DNA from: Gracilibacillus lacisalsi DSM 19029
GTDB taxonomy: Bacteria > Bacillota > Bacilli > Bacillales > Amphibacillaceae
Length of the DNA: 64,000 nt
Direction: 5' to 3'
NCBI RefSeq assembly: GCF_000377765.1
Contig: NZ_KB898668.1
Span: 1-64,000 of the forward strand
Shown: positions 25,799-36,245 of the stretch, piece after piece
How the letters are laid out: the number at the start of each line of letters is the position of its first letter
Numbering within the stretch: position 1 is the stretch's first letter
Program-made: the position numbers and the translations under genes
Notes under the pieces: generated by a model
What the model saw: only the letters and a program-made list of their open reading frames with translations
What the model was told of the DNA's origin: nothing
Database searches by the model: none

Positions 25799-25827
25799 CA
25801 GAAAACCCTTGTTGAAAGACAAGGGTT
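25799..25827 (-). terminator. Rho-independent terminator after rbfA (end of nusA operon)
   Basis: AACCCTTGT (25804-25812) pairs with ACAAGGGTT (25819-25827), followed on the minus strand by TTC and a short T-rich tail. It lies nine bases past the rbfA stop. Confidence 0.7.
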
Positions 25828-25835
25828 TTCCATTC

Positions 25836-26192
25836 TTACTGTTCTTTTTCAGACTCGTTTAATTCTCTCAGGATATGCTCAATTCGGTTACCTCGTTCAA
25901 TTGTATCGTCAAAGTCAAACATTAATTCAGGTGTCTTTCTTAACCTGATTCGTTTACCAATTTCTGAACGGATAAACCCTTTTGCTTTGGCAAGACCAAT
26001 TAACGTATCTTGCCTTTTATTTTCATCCCCTAAAACCGAGATAAATACCTTTGCCTGCTGCAAGTCTCCGGTAACTTCTACATCTGTGATGGTAACAAAT
26101 CCTACTCGAGGATCTTTGATTTTGCGGGATATGATATCACCAAGCTCTTTTTTCATTTGTTCGGCGACTCGATTAGAGCGTAGTTCCCCCAT
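25836..26192 (-). CDS. rbfA: Ribosome-binding factor A
   Basis: This 118-aa KH-like protein aids maturation of the 30S subunit and cold adaptation. Motifs are [25 protein letters not shown] and [21 protein letters not shown]. The ATG was placed after GAGGTGATACAG; the longer frame begins at the GTG inside that ribosome site. It is the last gene of the nusA operon and is followed by a terminator. Confidence 0.95.
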   Translation of the reverse strand: MGELRSNRVAEQMKKELGDIISRKIKDPRVGFVTITDVEVTGDLQQAKVFISVLGDENKRQDTLIGLAKAKGFIRSEIGKRIRLRKTPELMFDFDDTIERGNRIEHILRELNESEKEQ

Positions 26193-26218
26193 CTGTATCA
26201 CCTCTTTCCTAGCTTACT

Positions 26219-26497
26219 TCATCTTATTTCAGTATTTGTAATAGTCCGTTCAATTTCCGTAAAGGAATCGAGTATACCTAGTGCTTGTTGGATAATTTGC
26301 TGACCAATTTCACTCGACTCCGAGACGGTGACTATTCCCAGTTTAGATCGTTGCCATAAGTCTTGATAATCCATTTCAGAGATGGCAATATTTAAATCTT
26401 TACTAAGACGATTTTTAATTCTTTTTAATACAGATCGTTTATCCTTTAACGAATGACATTCATACAAAAAGATTTCAACTTCTGCATAGGTAATCAT
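26219..26497 (-). CDS. ylxP: DUF503 family protein YlxP
   Basis: The 92-aa DUF503 protein has the pattern LYECHSLKDKRSVLKRIKNRL and a helical C-terminus. The function is unknown, but its constant place between infB and rbfA suggests a role with ribosomes. Its ATG overlaps the infB stop by one base (TAATG). Confidence 0.9.
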   Translation of the reverse strand: MITYAEVEIFLYECHSLKDKRSVLKRIKNRLSKDLNIAISEMDYQDLWQRSKLGIVTVSESSEIGQQIIQQALGILDSFTEIERTITNTEIR

Positions 26498-28581
26498 TAA
26501 ATTTCAATTTCCTCCATTACATATGCTTCGATTATATCGCCTTCTTTAATATCATTGTAGTTTTTAATCGTAATACCACATTCGTAATTTTGGGCAACTT
26601 CTTTGACATCATCTTTATAGCGTTTCAATGTATCAATTTCACCTTCATAGATGACTACACCATCACGAATTAAACGAACACCAGAATCTCTCGTGACTTT
26701 TCCATCTGTAACATAAGCTCCTGCTATCGTACCAATTTTGGACACTTTAAAGATTTCTCTTACTTCTACTTGACCAATTACTTTTTCTTGATATTCAGGG
26801 TCTAAGAGACCTTTCATAGCAGCTTCTACTTCTTCAATTGCTTTATAAATAACACGGTGAAGACGAATATCAACATTTTCAGATTCTGCTGCTTTTTTCG
26901 CGTTATTATCCGGTCGAACATTAAACCCAATAACAATAGCATTAGATGCTGAAGCGAGAATAATATCTGATTCTTTAATTGCGCCAACACCTGTGTGAAT
27001 AATGTTGACTTTAACACCTTCTACATCAATTTTTTGCAATGATGCAGCTAATGCTTCGGCAGATCCTTGTACGTCTGCCTTAATAATCACATTAATGTCC
27101 TTGATATCACCTTGTTTAATTTGTTCGAATAAGTCATCCAAGCTGACACGAGATTGTGTACCACGTTTTTCTTCCAATTGTTTTTCTTGTCTCATTTCAC
27201 CGATTTGTCGCGCTTGTTTTTCATCTTTAAATACAACAAATCGATCTCCTGCTAATGGCACATCATTAAGACCTGTAATCTCAACAGGTGTTGAAGGTCC
27301 AGCTGAGTTAATACGTTTACCTAGATCATTTACCATCGCACGAACACGACCAAACGTATTACCAACTACAATCGGATCTCCTACTTTTAGTGTACCATTT
27401 TGTACAAGTAATGATGCAACAGAACCTCGACCTTTATCCAATTGTGCTTCAATTACTGTACCATTAGCACGACGGTCTGGATTTGCTTTTAATTCTTCCA
27501 CTTCTGCTACAAGGAGGATCATTTCTAACAAGTCATCGATTCCTTCTCCTTTTATCGCAGATAGTTGTACGAAGATCGTATCTCCACCCCAGTCTTCTGG
27601 GATTAATTCATATTCTGTTAATTCTTGCATTACACGATCCGGATTTGCGCCTTCTTTATCCATTTTGTTCACTGCTACAATTATTGGTACTTCCGCTGCC
27701 TTAGCATGGTTGATCGCTTCAACAGTTTGAGGCATGACACCATCATCAGCTGCTACTACTAAAATAGCAAGGTCTGTAATTTGAGCACCACGTGAACGCA
27801 TGCTCGTAAATGCTGCGTGGCCCGGTGTGTCTAGGAAAGTTACTTTTTTATCGTTTTCTCTTACTTGGTATGCACCAATATGTTGAGTGATTCCGCCTGC
27901 TTCACCCTCTGTAACTTTCGTATGGCGAATAGAATCAAGTAAAGTAGTTTTCCCGTGGTCTACGTGCCCCATAATCGTTACAACTGGAGGACGTTCCTCT
28001 AATTTATCTGGATCATCTTCTTCAATATATGTTTCAAGGTCTGCTTTATCAATTTCAATTTCTTGTTCTACTTCTACTCCATATTCACCACAAATTAATT
28101 CTAAAGCATCTTCATCAAGGTCTTGGTTTTTCGTAGCCATAACCCCTAAAAACATAAGCTTTTTAATAATTTCATTTGTCTCTTTATTTAACTTTTCTGC
28201 CAGTTCTCCAACAGTTATAGAACCTGAGTAAGTTATTTTTTCAGGCTGTTGTGGTTGAGTATTAGTTGGCTTTTTAGCCTCTGGTTTGTTGTTTTTCTGA
28301 TTGTTTTTCTGATTGTTTTTCTGATGTTTATTATTCTTTTTCTTGTTAGATTGTTGATTATTATTGGGCTTTGTGTTTTTGGATTGTTTATGACCCTGTG
28401 CCTTTTTTGGTTGCTCTTTTGGCTTTGGTTGAAAGCTTTGATCTAGCTTTGCTTTCATCTCATCAGAAATAGTAGACATGTGGTTGGAAACCGGAAGCTC
28501 TAATTCTTTTAGTTTATTAATAACTTCCTTACTGGTTTTATTTACTTGCTTAGCGTACTCATATACTCGTATTTTTGACAT
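26497..28581 (-). CDS. infB: Translation initiation factor IF-2
   Basis: The 694-aa GTPase brings fMet-tRNA to the 30S subunit and promotes subunit joining. An N-terminal IF2N domain (1-50) is followed by a Lys/Asn/Gln-rich linker (about 52-115) with three NQKN-like repeats, then a second IF2N domain. The GTPase motifs are GHVDHGKT at 205-212, DTPGH at 251-255 and NKMD at 305-308. The start [12 protein letters not shown] agrees with the family and has GGGGGTG upstream; a longer frame overlaps ylxQ. Confidence 0.98.
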   Translation of the reverse strand: MSKIRVYEYAKQVNKTSKEVINKLKELELPVSNHMSTISDEMKAKLDQSFQPKPKEQPKKAQGHKQSKNTKPNNNQQSNKKKNNKHQKNNQKNNQKNNKPEAKKPTNTQPQQPEKITYSGSITVGELAEKLNKETNEIIKKLMFLGVMATKNQDLDEDALELICGEYGVEVEQEIEIDKADLETYIEEDDPDKLEERPPVVTIMGHVDHGKTTLLDSIRHTKVTEGEAGGITQHIGAYQVRENDKKVTFLDTPGHAAFTSMRSRGAQITDLAILVVAADDGVMPQTVEAINHAKAAEVPIIVAVNKMDKEGANPDRVMQELTEYELIPEDWGGDTIFVQLSAIKGEGIDDLLEMILLVAEVEELKANPDRRANGTVIEAQLDKGRGSVASLLVQNGTLKVGDPIVVGNTFGRVRAMVNDLGKRINSAGPSTPVEITGLNDVPLAGDRFVVFKDEKQARQIGEMRQEKQLEEKRGTQSRVSLDDLFEQIKQGDIKDINVIIKADVQGSAEALAASLQKIDVEGVKVNIIHTGVGAIKESDIILASASNAIVIGFNVRPDNNAKKAAESENVDIRLHRVIYKAIEEVEAAMKGLLDPEYQEKVIGQVEVREIFKVSKIGTIAGAYVTDGKVTRDSGVRLIRDGVVIYEGEIDTLKRYKDDVKEVAQNYECGITIKNYNDIKEGDIIEAYVMEEIEI
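28291..28326. repeat. Three tandem 12-bp units inside infB
   Basis: GTTTTTCTGATT occurs at 28291-28302 and 28303-28314, and with one final change at 28315-28326. It encodes tandem NQKN-type residues in the IF-2 linker, so length changes by whole units would keep the frame. Confidence 0.85.
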
Positions 28582-28585
28582 ACGT

Positions 28586-28906
28586 TCACCCCCGAATATT
28601 TTCATCAAGTAATGCAATTAATTTCTTCGCAAATCCATTTTCATGAATGGAAATAGCTACACGACCTGATTTACCAACTGCTTGTGAAAGTGTTTCTCGA
28701 TCGTCTACGAAGAAATACGGAATATGATAAAACGTACATTTATCTGTTAATTTCTTTCGAGTCTGATCGCCTATATCACTTGCAATTAATACAACTTTTG
28801 ACTTTTTTGACTGAATTTCTTTGACAATGAGTTCTTCGCCAAACGTACATTTTCCAGCACGGTTGGCTAATCCAATTATATTAAGATAAGATTTATGATT
28901 GACCAC
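28586..28906 (-). CDS. ylxQ: L7Ae-family ribosomal protein YlxQ
   Basis: This 106-aa protein is of the L7Ae/L30e RNA-binding family ([42 protein letters not shown]), which binds kink-turn RNA. GTG at 28906 follows AAGGCGAATAAT, and the protein then aligns with B. subtilis YlxQ; an upstream TTG at 28921 would overlap ylxR and lacks a ribosome site. It is part of the nusA operon. Confidence 0.88.
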   Translation of the reverse strand: MVNHKSYLNIIGLANRAGKCTFGEELIVKEIQSKKSKVVLIASDIGDQTRKKLTDKCTFYHIPYFFVDDRETLSQAVGKSGRVAISIHENGFAKKLIALLDENIRG

Positions 28907-28907
28907 A

Positions 28908-29177
28908 TTATTCGCCTTCAATCTGTTTTCTTAATTCATCATATATTTCTTGTGGAATCTTGATTTCTAACTGTTTTTCTAGCGCACCATTTTTCTCTGC
29001 TTTGTCGATTACTTGTAAATCCTTTGACACATAAGCTCCTCGCCCATTTCTCTTGCCAGTAGGATCTACAAATACCTCACCTTCTTTGGTTTTCACCACT
29101 CGAATTAATGACCCTTTAGGCATCATTTCTTGAGTTACGACGCATTTTCTTAATGGTACCTTTCGTTTTTTAGCCAT
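28908..29177 (-). CDS. ylxR: YlxR family RNA-binding protein
   Basis: The 89-aa protein has the YlxR/RnpM signature RKCVVTQEMMPKGSLIRVVKTKEG and GKRNGRGAYVSKD. In B. subtilis this protein has been reported to bind RNase P RNA and modulate the enzyme; the position between nusA and ylxQ is standard. AAGGAGG precedes the ATG. Confidence 0.92.
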   Translation of the reverse strand: MAKKRKVPLRKCVVTQEMMPKGSLIRVVKTKEGEVFVDPTGKRNGRGAYVSKDLQVIDKAEKNGALEKQLEIKIPQEIYDELRKQIEGE

Positions 29178-29189
29178 ATGAATACCTCC

Positions 29190-30338
29190 TTACTTAAACA
29201 GATCTTCGTCCATATCTTCGTAGGATTCTTCATATTCCAAGCTATCCTCATATTCTAGGGCCTCTAGACTTTCTTCAATTTCTTCTTCTGAAATTAGGCC
29301 TTCTTCTTTTGCTTCAGATTCACTTTTAATATCAATTTTCCAACCTGTTAATTTGGCAGCCAATCTAGCATTTTGCCCTCGTTTACCAATCGCAAGTGAT
29401 AATTGATAATCTGGAACGATTACAGTAGTTGCCTTTTCCTCTTCATCAACATTAACTTGGATCACCTTGGATGGGCTAAGTGCGTTGGATACGTAGACTA
29501 CTGGGTCCTCAGACCATTCTACAATGTCAATTTTTTCTCCTTTTAATTCATCAACAATCGTTTGTACTCTTTGTCCTTTTTGACCAACACATGACCCTAC
29601 TGGATCAATTTCTGGATCCTCCGCATGAACAGAGATTTTAGAACGATCTCCTGCTTCACGCGCAACAGATTTAACTTCAACGGTTCCATCATAAATCTCC
29701 GGTACTTCCATTTCAAATAATCGCTTCAATAAACCAGGATGTGTTCTGGATACAAAAATATTAGGTCCTTTATTCGTATTTTCCACTTTGGTTACAAACA
29801 CTTTAATTCTGTCATGAACATGATATGTCTCGGTTGGCATACATTCCGATTCTGGCAATTTGGCCTCGACTTTACCTAAATTTACATAAATAAAACGACC
29901 GTCCATCCGCTGAATCGTACCATTCATAATGTCTTCTTCACGGTCAATATATTCATTGTAGATGATGCCTCGTTCTGCTTCTCGAACTCGCTGTGTTACC
30001 ACTTGTTTTGCGGCTTGAGCAGCTATTCGACCAAAATCTCTTGGTGTTACTTCAATTTCTATTACATCACCAATCTCATATGCCGGATTAATATTATGTG
30101 CTTCTTCAAGCGAAATTTGTTGATTATGATCTTCTACCTCTTCTACAATTTCTTTTTGAGCAAACACACCCATCGTTCCAGCTTCCTCATTTAAATCCAC
30201 TCTAACATTGGTTGCTGATTTAAAATTCTTTTTATAAGCAGAAATTAAGGCAGCTTCTAACGCTTCCATCAGAATCTCTTTGTTAATTCCTTTTTCCTTT
30301 TCTAAATAATTCATCGCATCGAACAATTCTCTGTTCAC
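29190..30338 (-). CDS. nusA: Transcription termination/antitermination factor NusA
   Basis: The 382-aa protein binds RNA polymerase and controls pausing, termination and antitermination. It has an N-terminal polymerase-binding domain (about 1-125), an S1 domain ([26 protein letters not shown] region) and two KH domains ([38 protein letters not shown]). An acidic tail ends the protein, as in other Gram-positive NusA without the AR repeats. The start is GTG after GGGGGAG. It is 14 bases after rimP. Confidence 0.97.
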   Translation of the reverse strand: MNRELFDAMNYLEKEKGINKEILMEALEAALISAYKKNFKSATNVRVDLNEEAGTMGVFAQKEIVEEVEDHNQQISLEEAHNINPAYEIGDVIEIEVTPRDFGRIAAQAAKQVVTQRVREAERGIIYNEYIDREEDIMNGTIQRMDGRFIYVNLGKVEAKLPESECMPTETYHVHDRIKVFVTKVENTNKGPNIFVSRTHPGLLKRLFEMEVPEIYDGTVEVKSVAREAGDRSKISVHAEDPEIDPVGSCVGQKGQRVQTIVDELKGEKIDIVEWSEDPVVYVSNALSPSKVIQVNVDEEEKATTVIVPDYQLSLAIGKRGQNARLAAKLTGWKIDIKSESEAKEEGLISEEEIEESLEALEYEDSLEYEESYEDMDEDLFK

Positions 30339-30352
30339 GAATTTCTCCCCCT

Positions 30353-30826
30353 TTAATCAAAAGTTACAGCTAGACGAGCTTTCGCAATTTTGGCAAATGG
30401 AATTTCCACTTCTTTTTGCACCGTTTTTTCTTTATATTGAATAGTTGCGTAACCATCCTTGAAGCCAACTAAATCTCCAGTGAATTCCTTTTCACCTGCA
30501 ATCGGCTCATACAGTTTTACATAGACATGTTTTCCGATATGCTGTTTGAAATCAGCCTCTTTTTTTAATGGACGTTCTACGCCTGGTGAAGAAACTTCAA
30601 GGAAATATGCTTCATTAATAGGATCTTTCTCATCTAACTCGCTACTTAACCTTTCAGAAACTTGACCACACTCTTCAATATCTACACCGCCATCCTTATC
30701 GATGTATACGCGTAAAAACCAATTTGGTCCTTCTTTTTCATAGACAATATCTACAAGTTCTAAAGAAAGCTCATCTAATATGGGTTGAACTAGTTCTTCT
30801 GTTTGCTGCACTATCTTGTTTGCCAT
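30353..30826 (-). CDS. rimP: Ribosome maturation factor RimP
   Basis: The 157-aa protein is needed for 30S maturation. It has [22 protein letters not shown] and the signature [13 protein letters not shown], then a C-terminal Sm-like barrel. GGAGGAGGTATCAGA precedes the ATG. It is the first gene of the nusA operon; no convincing promoter could be assigned in the 546-base gap upstream. Confidence 0.95.
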   Translation of the reverse strand: MANKIVQQTEELVQPILDELSLELVDIVYEKEGPNWFLRVYIDKDGGVDIEECGQVSERLSSELDEKDPINEAYFLEVSSPGVERPLKKEADFKQHIGKHVYVKLYEPIAGEKEFTGDLVGFKDGYATIQYKEKTVQKEVEIPFAKIAKARLAVTFD

Positions 30827-31186
30827 TCTGATACCTCCTCCACTGCGAATATGTTCTTTAAGATATATTTCCCATATTTATTAAACGATACACACATAAA
30901 GTGAGACTTCCCACAGTGAGTTTGTTGTCCTAGACTGAGAATTAGCAATCCTTATCAAAGTGTTAGACCTCACCTGATCCTCCCAAATTTTTTCGATTTA
31001 TTAGACCTTGAAGCGAGTCATTTACGGACGATTAACACTGTGATAAAAGGGCTCTAATACAAATGTTGGGTGTTCATTATATTTATTTTTCCGATAAACG
31101 CTGTTCAAAAATTTAAAGTTGATAAATAATCTATGTAGCCCAACAAGTTTCATGGAACCATTCACATTTAGTGAAGTCGGAATGAT
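30827..31186. other. polC-rimP intergenic stretch without a supported gene
   Basis: This AT-rich stretch separates the polC hairpins from rimP. It must hold the nusA operon promoter, but no hexamer pair is convincing (a TATAAT at about 31090 on the minus strand lacks a -35). A 43-codon minus-strand frame (31022-31153) without a ribosome site may be a relic of a former gene. No repeat of families A, B or C was found here. Confidence 0.5.
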
Positions 31187-31220
31187 AAATCCCTTGCCAA
31201 TAATGGCAAGGGATTTATCA
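31183..31220. other. Perfect 16-bp palindromic hairpin
   Basis: TGATAAATCCCTTGCC (31183-31198) and GGCAAGGGATTTATCA (31205-31220) are exact inverted repeats around AATAAT. It lies 35 bases beyond the polC terminator. It has no T run, so it may be a second transcript end, an mRNA-protecting hairpin, or protein-binding site. Confidence 0.7.
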
Positions 31221-31244
31221 AAACCCTATATCGCTCTTTGTTGA

Positions 31245-31280
31245 TACCTAAGAAGAAAGAGTGGGAAGGCCCACTCTTTC
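31245..31280 (-). terminator. Rho-independent terminator after polC
   Basis: Arms 31255-31265 (GAAAGAGTGGG) and 31270-31280 (CCCACTCTTTC) are perfectly complementary around a four-base loop, followed on the minus strand by TTCTTCTTAG. It lies 93 bases past the polC stop. Confidence 0.7.
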
Positions 31281-31372
31281 TGTCCGCATCAAATGAAATC
31301 TGTATAAAATATAGCATGAATGGCGGAATAATGCAAGAGATTTACTGGATTTATCCAATAAAAAGTTCCTTA

Positions 31373-34300
31373 TTAAAACAGGGATAATTGATTTTTCTCT
31401 GCCATTCCGTCTAAACAACCATGTTGATCCAAGTATTCCAATACAGTTTTAGAAATACGGCTACGTTCTCTTAAATCTTCTTTTGATAAGAATTCTCCGT
31501 CTTCTCGTGCTTTCTCAATATTGATTGCTGCATTTGTTCCTAATCCATCAACTGCATTGAATGGAGGGATCAGACTGTCACCATCTACTAAAAACTCCGT
31601 TGCGGAAGAACGATAGAGGTCTACTTTTTGAAAATGGTAGCCTCGTTCACTCATTTCCAATGCTAATTCTAAAACAGTAAGTAAACTTTTTTCTTTAGGT
31701 GGCGCATCATTACCTTTATCCAGAATTTCTTTGATCCGTTTGCGCATTGCTTCTGACCCTTTGATCATCGTATCTAATTCAAAGTCATCAGCTCTTACAG
31801 TAAAATATGCTGCATAAAAATAAATTGGATAATGGACTTTAAAATAGGCTATTCGAATCGCCATTAATACATAGGCAGCAGCGTGTGCTTTCGGGAACAT
31901 ATATTTTATCTTTTTACAAGAATCGATATACCAATCTGGTACATCGTGTTTTTTCATTTCTTCGATCCACTCTGGCTCTAAGCCTTTCCCCTTACGTACA
32001 AACTCCATAATCTTAAAGGCAAGTGATGCCTCTAAGCCTTTGTGCATTAAATACACCATGATATCATCACGACAACCGATAACATCTGGTAATCCACAAA
32101 TACCATTATTAATAAGTTCTTGAGCATTACCTAACCATACATCAGTCCCGTGACTTAGACCTGAGATGATAACTAACTCTGCAAATGTTTTCGGCTTGGT
32201 ATCTTCGAGCATTTGGCGTACGAATCTTGTACCGAATTCAGGTACACCTAATGTTCCGGTCTTACACATAATTTGGTCTGGTGTTACACCTAACACTTCA
32301 GGACCGGAAAATATTTTCATTACTTCATCGTCATCAGTCGGTATTGTTTGTGGATCAATACCACTTAGATCTTGAAGCATGCGAATCATAGTCGGATCAT
32401 CGTGTCCAAGGATATCAAGTTTCAACAAGTTATCATGAATCGAATGGAAATCAAAGTGTGTTGTCCGCCATTCCGAATTTCGATCATCTGCTGGATATTG
32501 AATCGGGGTAAAATCATAAATTTCTTTATCATCTGGTACAACAATGATACCACCAGGGTGTTGTCCCGTTGTCCGTTTAGCACCGGTACACCCTTTTACC
32601 AACCGGTCAACTTCTGCTTGTTTCAGCGTTAATTCTTTGTCACTTGCATACCCTTTAACATATCCATAAGCTGTTTTTTCGGCTACCGTACCAATTGTTC
32701 CTGCTCGGTATACATTATCTTCGCCAAAAAGAACTTTCGTATAATTGTGGGCACGTGGCTGGTATTCACCGGAAAAGTTCAAGTCAATATCTGGAACCTT
32801 GTCCCCTTTGAAGCCTAAGAAAGTTTCAAACGGAATATCTTGTCCATCTTTCTTCAATTCTGCATCGCATTTTGGACATTTCTTATCAGGCAAATCGAAA
32901 CCACTACCGACTGAACCATCATTAAAAAATTCACTATACTTACATTCTGGACATACATAGTGAGGTGGTAATGGATTAACTTCTGTAATCTCGGTAAAAG
33001 TCGCGATTAATGAAGAACCGACAGATCCACGTGATCCTACTAAATAGCCATCATCTAATGATTTTTTTACTAGCTTTTGTGAAATTAAGTAAATAACCGC
33101 AAATCCATGGCCAATAATACTTTTTAGTTCCTTTTCTACCCGCTTCTCTACAATTTCCGGAATCGGTTCACCATAGACTGATTTAGCAAAGTTATAACTT
33201 AATTCGCGAATTTCTTCTTCAGCCCCATCAATATTTGGTGTATATAGATCTTCTTTTACTGGTTTAACCTCATCAATTTGATCGACAAGTGTATTTGGAT
33301 TGGTGATTACAATTTCTTTTGCCTTTTCTTGTCCTAAAAACGAAAATGCATCCATCATCTCGTTCGTTGTACGAAAATACGTATTCGGTAAAGTTTGTCT
33401 GTTTAATGGATTACCACTTTGGGAAGCGATCAGTATTTGTCGGTAAACCATATCATTCTTTTCTAAATGATGGACATTTCCTGTAGCAACACAAGGTTTA
33501 CCTAGTTCTTCAGCAAGTTGAACAATGTTGCGAATAATATCAAATAATTGCGCTTCATTCTGAACTAATTCTCGATCATAAAGATGCACAAAATTTTCAG
33601 GAGGTTGAACCTCGATAAAATCATAGAACTGCGCAACCTTCTCAGCTTGTTCTTTTGATTTTTGCATCATCGTTTCGAATACTTCACCTTGGTCACATGC
33701 CGTACCTACTAAAATACCTTCGCGATATTGTTGTAATTTAGACCGAGGTATACGTGGAACACGGTAGAAATAATCAATGTGTGCTAACGAAACCAATTTA
33801 TAAATATTTTTCAACCCTTCTTGATCTACAGCTAATAATGTAGCATGGAAAGGGCGAGAACGTTGATAAGCATTGCCTTCTCCCATATGCTGATTATATT
33901 GGTTATGATTCACAATACCTCGCTCAATAGACAGTTTAACAAACTTCCATAATAAATAACCCGTTGCTTCTGCATCATAAATCGCACGGTGATGTTGGGT
34001 AAGCTCGATATCAAGCTTCTTACACAACGTATTTAAACGGTGATTCTTTAATTCAGGGAACAGTAGACGAGCTAATTCCAACGTGTCAATAACAGGATTA
34101 TTTGCTTCTTCATAACCAATACGCTTAAATCCGGTATTTAAGAATCCCATATCAAAATCAGCATTATGTGCTACTAAAACAGCGTCTCCCATCCATTCAT
34201 GAAATTCTTTTAATACTTCTTCCACTTCTGGCGCATCTTTTACCATGTCATCTGTTATACCAGTTAGATTAGTAGTAGTTTCGGATAATGGGTGGTGCGG

Positions 34301-35659
34301 ATTAGCAAAAGATTCATAACGATCAATTATTTCTCCATTATGGACTTTAACGGCAGCGAGTTCGATAATGGTATCATATATTGCCGATAATCCTGTCGTC
34401 TCCACGTCAAATACAACATACGTATCTTCTGCTAAGACACGGTCTGATTCATTATAGGCAATTGGTACACCGTCATCGACAATGTTTGCTTCCACACCAT
34501 ACACAACTTTCACACCATGTTTTTGTCCAGCAGCATATGCTTCTGGATAAGCTTGAGCTACGGCATGATCTGTAATGGCAATTGCTTTATGTCCCCATTT
34601 ACTAGCTTGTTCAATCAATTTCGAAGCGGCCACAACGGAATCCATTTGACTCATTAATGTATGTGCGTGTAATTCAACTCGTTTTTCATCATCATAACCA
34701 TGATCTTCTCTAGTAATCGAAGCTACCTCTTGGATATCTTTGGCCATCATTGTTAGTTCATTTGAGAAATTATCAGTCTGAACCATCCCTTTAGCCTTAA
34801 TCCACATACCTTCTTTTAACTGTTTGAACTTCTCCGCATCTTGGTCACCTTTTGAGAACATTTTTATCTGAAAAGAATCGGTATAATCTGTTACTTTAAG
34901 TATTAATAAATGTCTACCAGAACGTAATTCTCTAATTTCAGCATCAAAAACAAACCCTTGAAAAATAATATTTTTCTCTTCTTCTACTACATCTTTCATT
35001 GGAATAGAATTTTCTTTGATAGGATATCCAAGCTGAACTGGACCTGATGGGCTTTCAGGTTTCGCTTCTTTTGCACGCTTTTCTTGTTCTTTAAAGGCTT
35101 CTTCTACTTTTTTACGATCTTCCATCGCCTTCGCCTGTTGGAATTTTTCAATTTCCTCTTGTTGTGCGGCTACTTCAAGTTGAATAAGTTGTTTTGGTAA
35201 ACCAACTTTCATACAGAATTGATCAAATTGTGATTGAATAGTTTTACTCCACTGTGCCTCAATTTGATTACTCACAGTTAACATAATATTATTATCGTTA
35301 AATAGGGGTTTCTTATTTTCAAAGGTACGATATTTAGGAGATTCACTCATCAATTCTGATAGAAATATTTGCCAATAACGGAATCGCTCTTGTTCGTCTA
35401 ACGCATGTTGATCCACTCTAATCGTCCATGAAACTTTAGCAATAGATGAAAAAGCATCAGTCAATTTCAAAATAAACGCTTGATATATATCAGCAGGGAT
35501 CGTTTGTTCAAGGTGAAAATAGAAGTGCCATAATGGATTAGACCGATAAACCTCCAGCTTTTCAATAGCACCATTTTGAAAGTATTTATTTTTCATATCA
35601 TCAGCAATACCAATCTGTTTCATTAGTAACTGAAATTTTTCCTGACTAGAGATACTCAT
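31373..35659 (-). CDS. polC: DNA polymerase III subunit alpha, Gram-positive PolC type
   Basis: This 1428-aa replicative polymerase carries its own proofreading. Order of domains: N-terminal helical region, OB fold (about 230-320), PHP domain ([13 protein letters not shown] at about 329) split by the DEDDh exonuclease ([15 protein letters not shown] at about 418, [19 protein letters not shown]). A zinc-binding module follows (CPECKY, CPKC, about 900-945) and then the polymerase active-site region ([12 protein letters not shown], about 956). The length is close to the B. subtilis 1437. It has its own terminator and a repeat-filled upstream gap, so it is probably monocistronic. Confidence 0.98.
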   Translation of the reverse strand: MSISSQEKFQLLMKQIGIADDMKNKYFQNGAIEKLEVYRSNPLWHFYFHLEQTIPADIYQAFILKLTDAFSSIAKVSWTIRVDQHALDEQERFRYWQIFLSELMSESPKYRTFENKKPLFNDNNIMLTVSNQIEAQWSKTIQSQFDQFCMKVGLPKQLIQLEVAAQQEEIEKFQQAKAMEDRKKVEEAFKEQEKRAKEAKPESPSGPVQLGYPIKENSIPMKDVVEEEKNIIFQGFVFDAEIRELRSGRHLLILKVTDYTDSFQIKMFSKGDQDAEKFKQLKEGMWIKAKGMVQTDNFSNELTMMAKDIQEVASITREDHGYDDEKRVELHAHTLMSQMDSVVAASKLIEQASKWGHKAIAITDHAVAQAYPEAYAAGQKHGVKVVYGVEANIVDDGVPIAYNESDRVLAEDTYVVFDVETTGLSAIYDTIIELAAVKVHNGEIIDRYESFANPHHPLSETTTNLTGITDDMVKDAPEVEEVLKEFHEWMGDAVLVAHNADFDMGFLNTGFKRIGYEEANNPVIDTLELARLLFPELKNHRLNTLCKKLDIELTQHHRAIYDAEATGYLLWKFVKLSIERGIVNHNQYNQHMGEGNAYQRSRPFHATLLAVDQEGLKNIYKLVSLAHIDYFYRVPRIPRSKLQQYREGILVGTACDQGEVFETMMQKSKEQAEKVAQFYDFIEVQPPENFVHLYDRELVQNEAQLFDIIRNIVQLAEELGKPCVATGNVHHLEKNDMVYRQILIASQSGNPLNRQTLPNTYFRTTNEMMDAFSFLGQEKAKEIVITNPNTLVDQIDEVKPVKEDLYTPNIDGAEEEIRELSYNFAKSVYGEPIPEIVEKRVEKELKSIIGHGFAVIYLISQKLVKKSLDDGYLVGSRGSVGSSLIATFTEITEVNPLPPHYVCPECKYSEFFNDGSVGSGFDLPDKKCPKCDAELKKDGQDIPFETFLGFKGDKVPDIDLNFSGEYQPRAHNYTKVLFGEDNVYRAGTIGTVAEKTAYGYVKGYASDKELTLKQAEVDRLVKGCTGAKRTTGQHPGGIIVVPDDKEIYDFTPIQYPADDRNSEWRTTHFDFHSIHDNLLKLDILGHDDPTMIRMLQDLSGIDPQTIPTDDDEVMKIFSGPEVLGVTPDQIMCKTGTLGVPEFGTRFVRQMLEDTKPKTFAELVIISGLSHGTDVWLGNAQELINNGICGLPDVIGCRDDIMVYLMHKGLEASLAFKIMEFVRKGKGLEPEWIEEMKKHDVPDWYIDSCKKIKYMFPKAHAAAYVLMAIRIAYFKVHYPIYFYAAYFTVRADDFELDTMIKGSEAMRKRIKEILDKGNDAPPKEKSLLTVLELALEMSERGYHFQKVDLYRSSATEFLVDGDSLIPPFNAVDGLGTNAAINIEKAREDGEFLSKEDLRERSRISKTVLEYLDQHGCLDGMAEKNQLSLF

Positions 35660-35746
35660 CTTCGATCTCCTTTACCTATTAATCTTCCTATTATTTTATC
35701 ATAAGACAAAACCAGTTCCATCCTCTCTCCTAAAAAACTCGTAACT

Positions 35747-36160
35747 GATACATACTGCGACTAGTGAAAATACTGTTTGTTCGAAACTAAATGCACAGTC
35801 ACCTATGAGGTAATTTTGACATATATCGTGATCATAACCGCCACTCCGGCTGCCCACTTCCCTTTCCGTGGGGTTTGCCCTTCAGCTAACTTTTTCGAGC
35901 AAAAACCGCAGAAAAATTTTGTTACATGAGTTCATTTCTTTCTATAATCAGAGAACAAAAATAGCGTAGGCAGAATACGGAGACTCCTGTGGGACTCACG
36001 AGAGCTGAAGATCCACTTTGCAAAGTGGTTTTCTTTGCAAAGTTAGCTGAAGCCGAGCCCACGGAAAGCGCAGTATTCTGCCGGAGCGTATGGCAGCACT
36101 CATCAAAATTCAGTACGGAAGAGAGCAAATCCATGTCCAGTTACTTCGTAGTATATGTGT
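35747..36160. repeat. Family A element, internally deleted copy
   Basis: This copy occupies most of the 586-base gap between proS and polC. Both ends are present: GATACATACTGCGACTAGTG (35747-35766) and GTTACTTCGTAGTATATGTGT (36140-36160). It follows the full copy at 20389-20946 until GCAAAAACCG, then skips about 150 bases and resumes at GAGTTCATTTCTTT. The right arm is complete with its inner GATCCACTTTGCAAAGTGG hairpin; the left arm has lost its second half. A minus-strand frame through it (35922-36134) is not a credible gene. Confidence 0.8.
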
Positions 36161-36199
36161 AAACTATAACATGTTTTATTGAATGGTTGTCTTTTGGTT

Positions 36200-36241
36200 A
36201 AATAGATAATTCCCTTGCCTGCGATGTTGAGACAAGGGAAT
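36200..36241 (-). terminator. Hairpin terminator after proS
   Basis: ATTCCCTTG (36209-36217) pairs with CAAGGGAAT (36233-36241). It is four bases past the proS stop, with only a weak T-rich tail on the minus strand. Confidence 0.5.
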
Positions 36242-36245
36242 GTAA

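Noticed and set aside
27002-27730. A 242-codon open frame on the plus strand
   Set aside because: It is antisense to the GTPase core of infB, has no ribosome site and a Ser/Thr-rich composition typical of complement frames.
30840-31150. Promoter of the nusA operon at a minus-strand TATAAT near 31090
   Set aside because: The closest TTGAAC lies 21 bases upstream, too far for sigma-A, and nothing else supports it.
35922-36134. A 70-codon minus-strand frame in the proS-polC gap
   Set aside because: It lies wholly inside the family A repeat; frames of this kind are often annotated as hypothetical proteins but reflect the repeat sequence.
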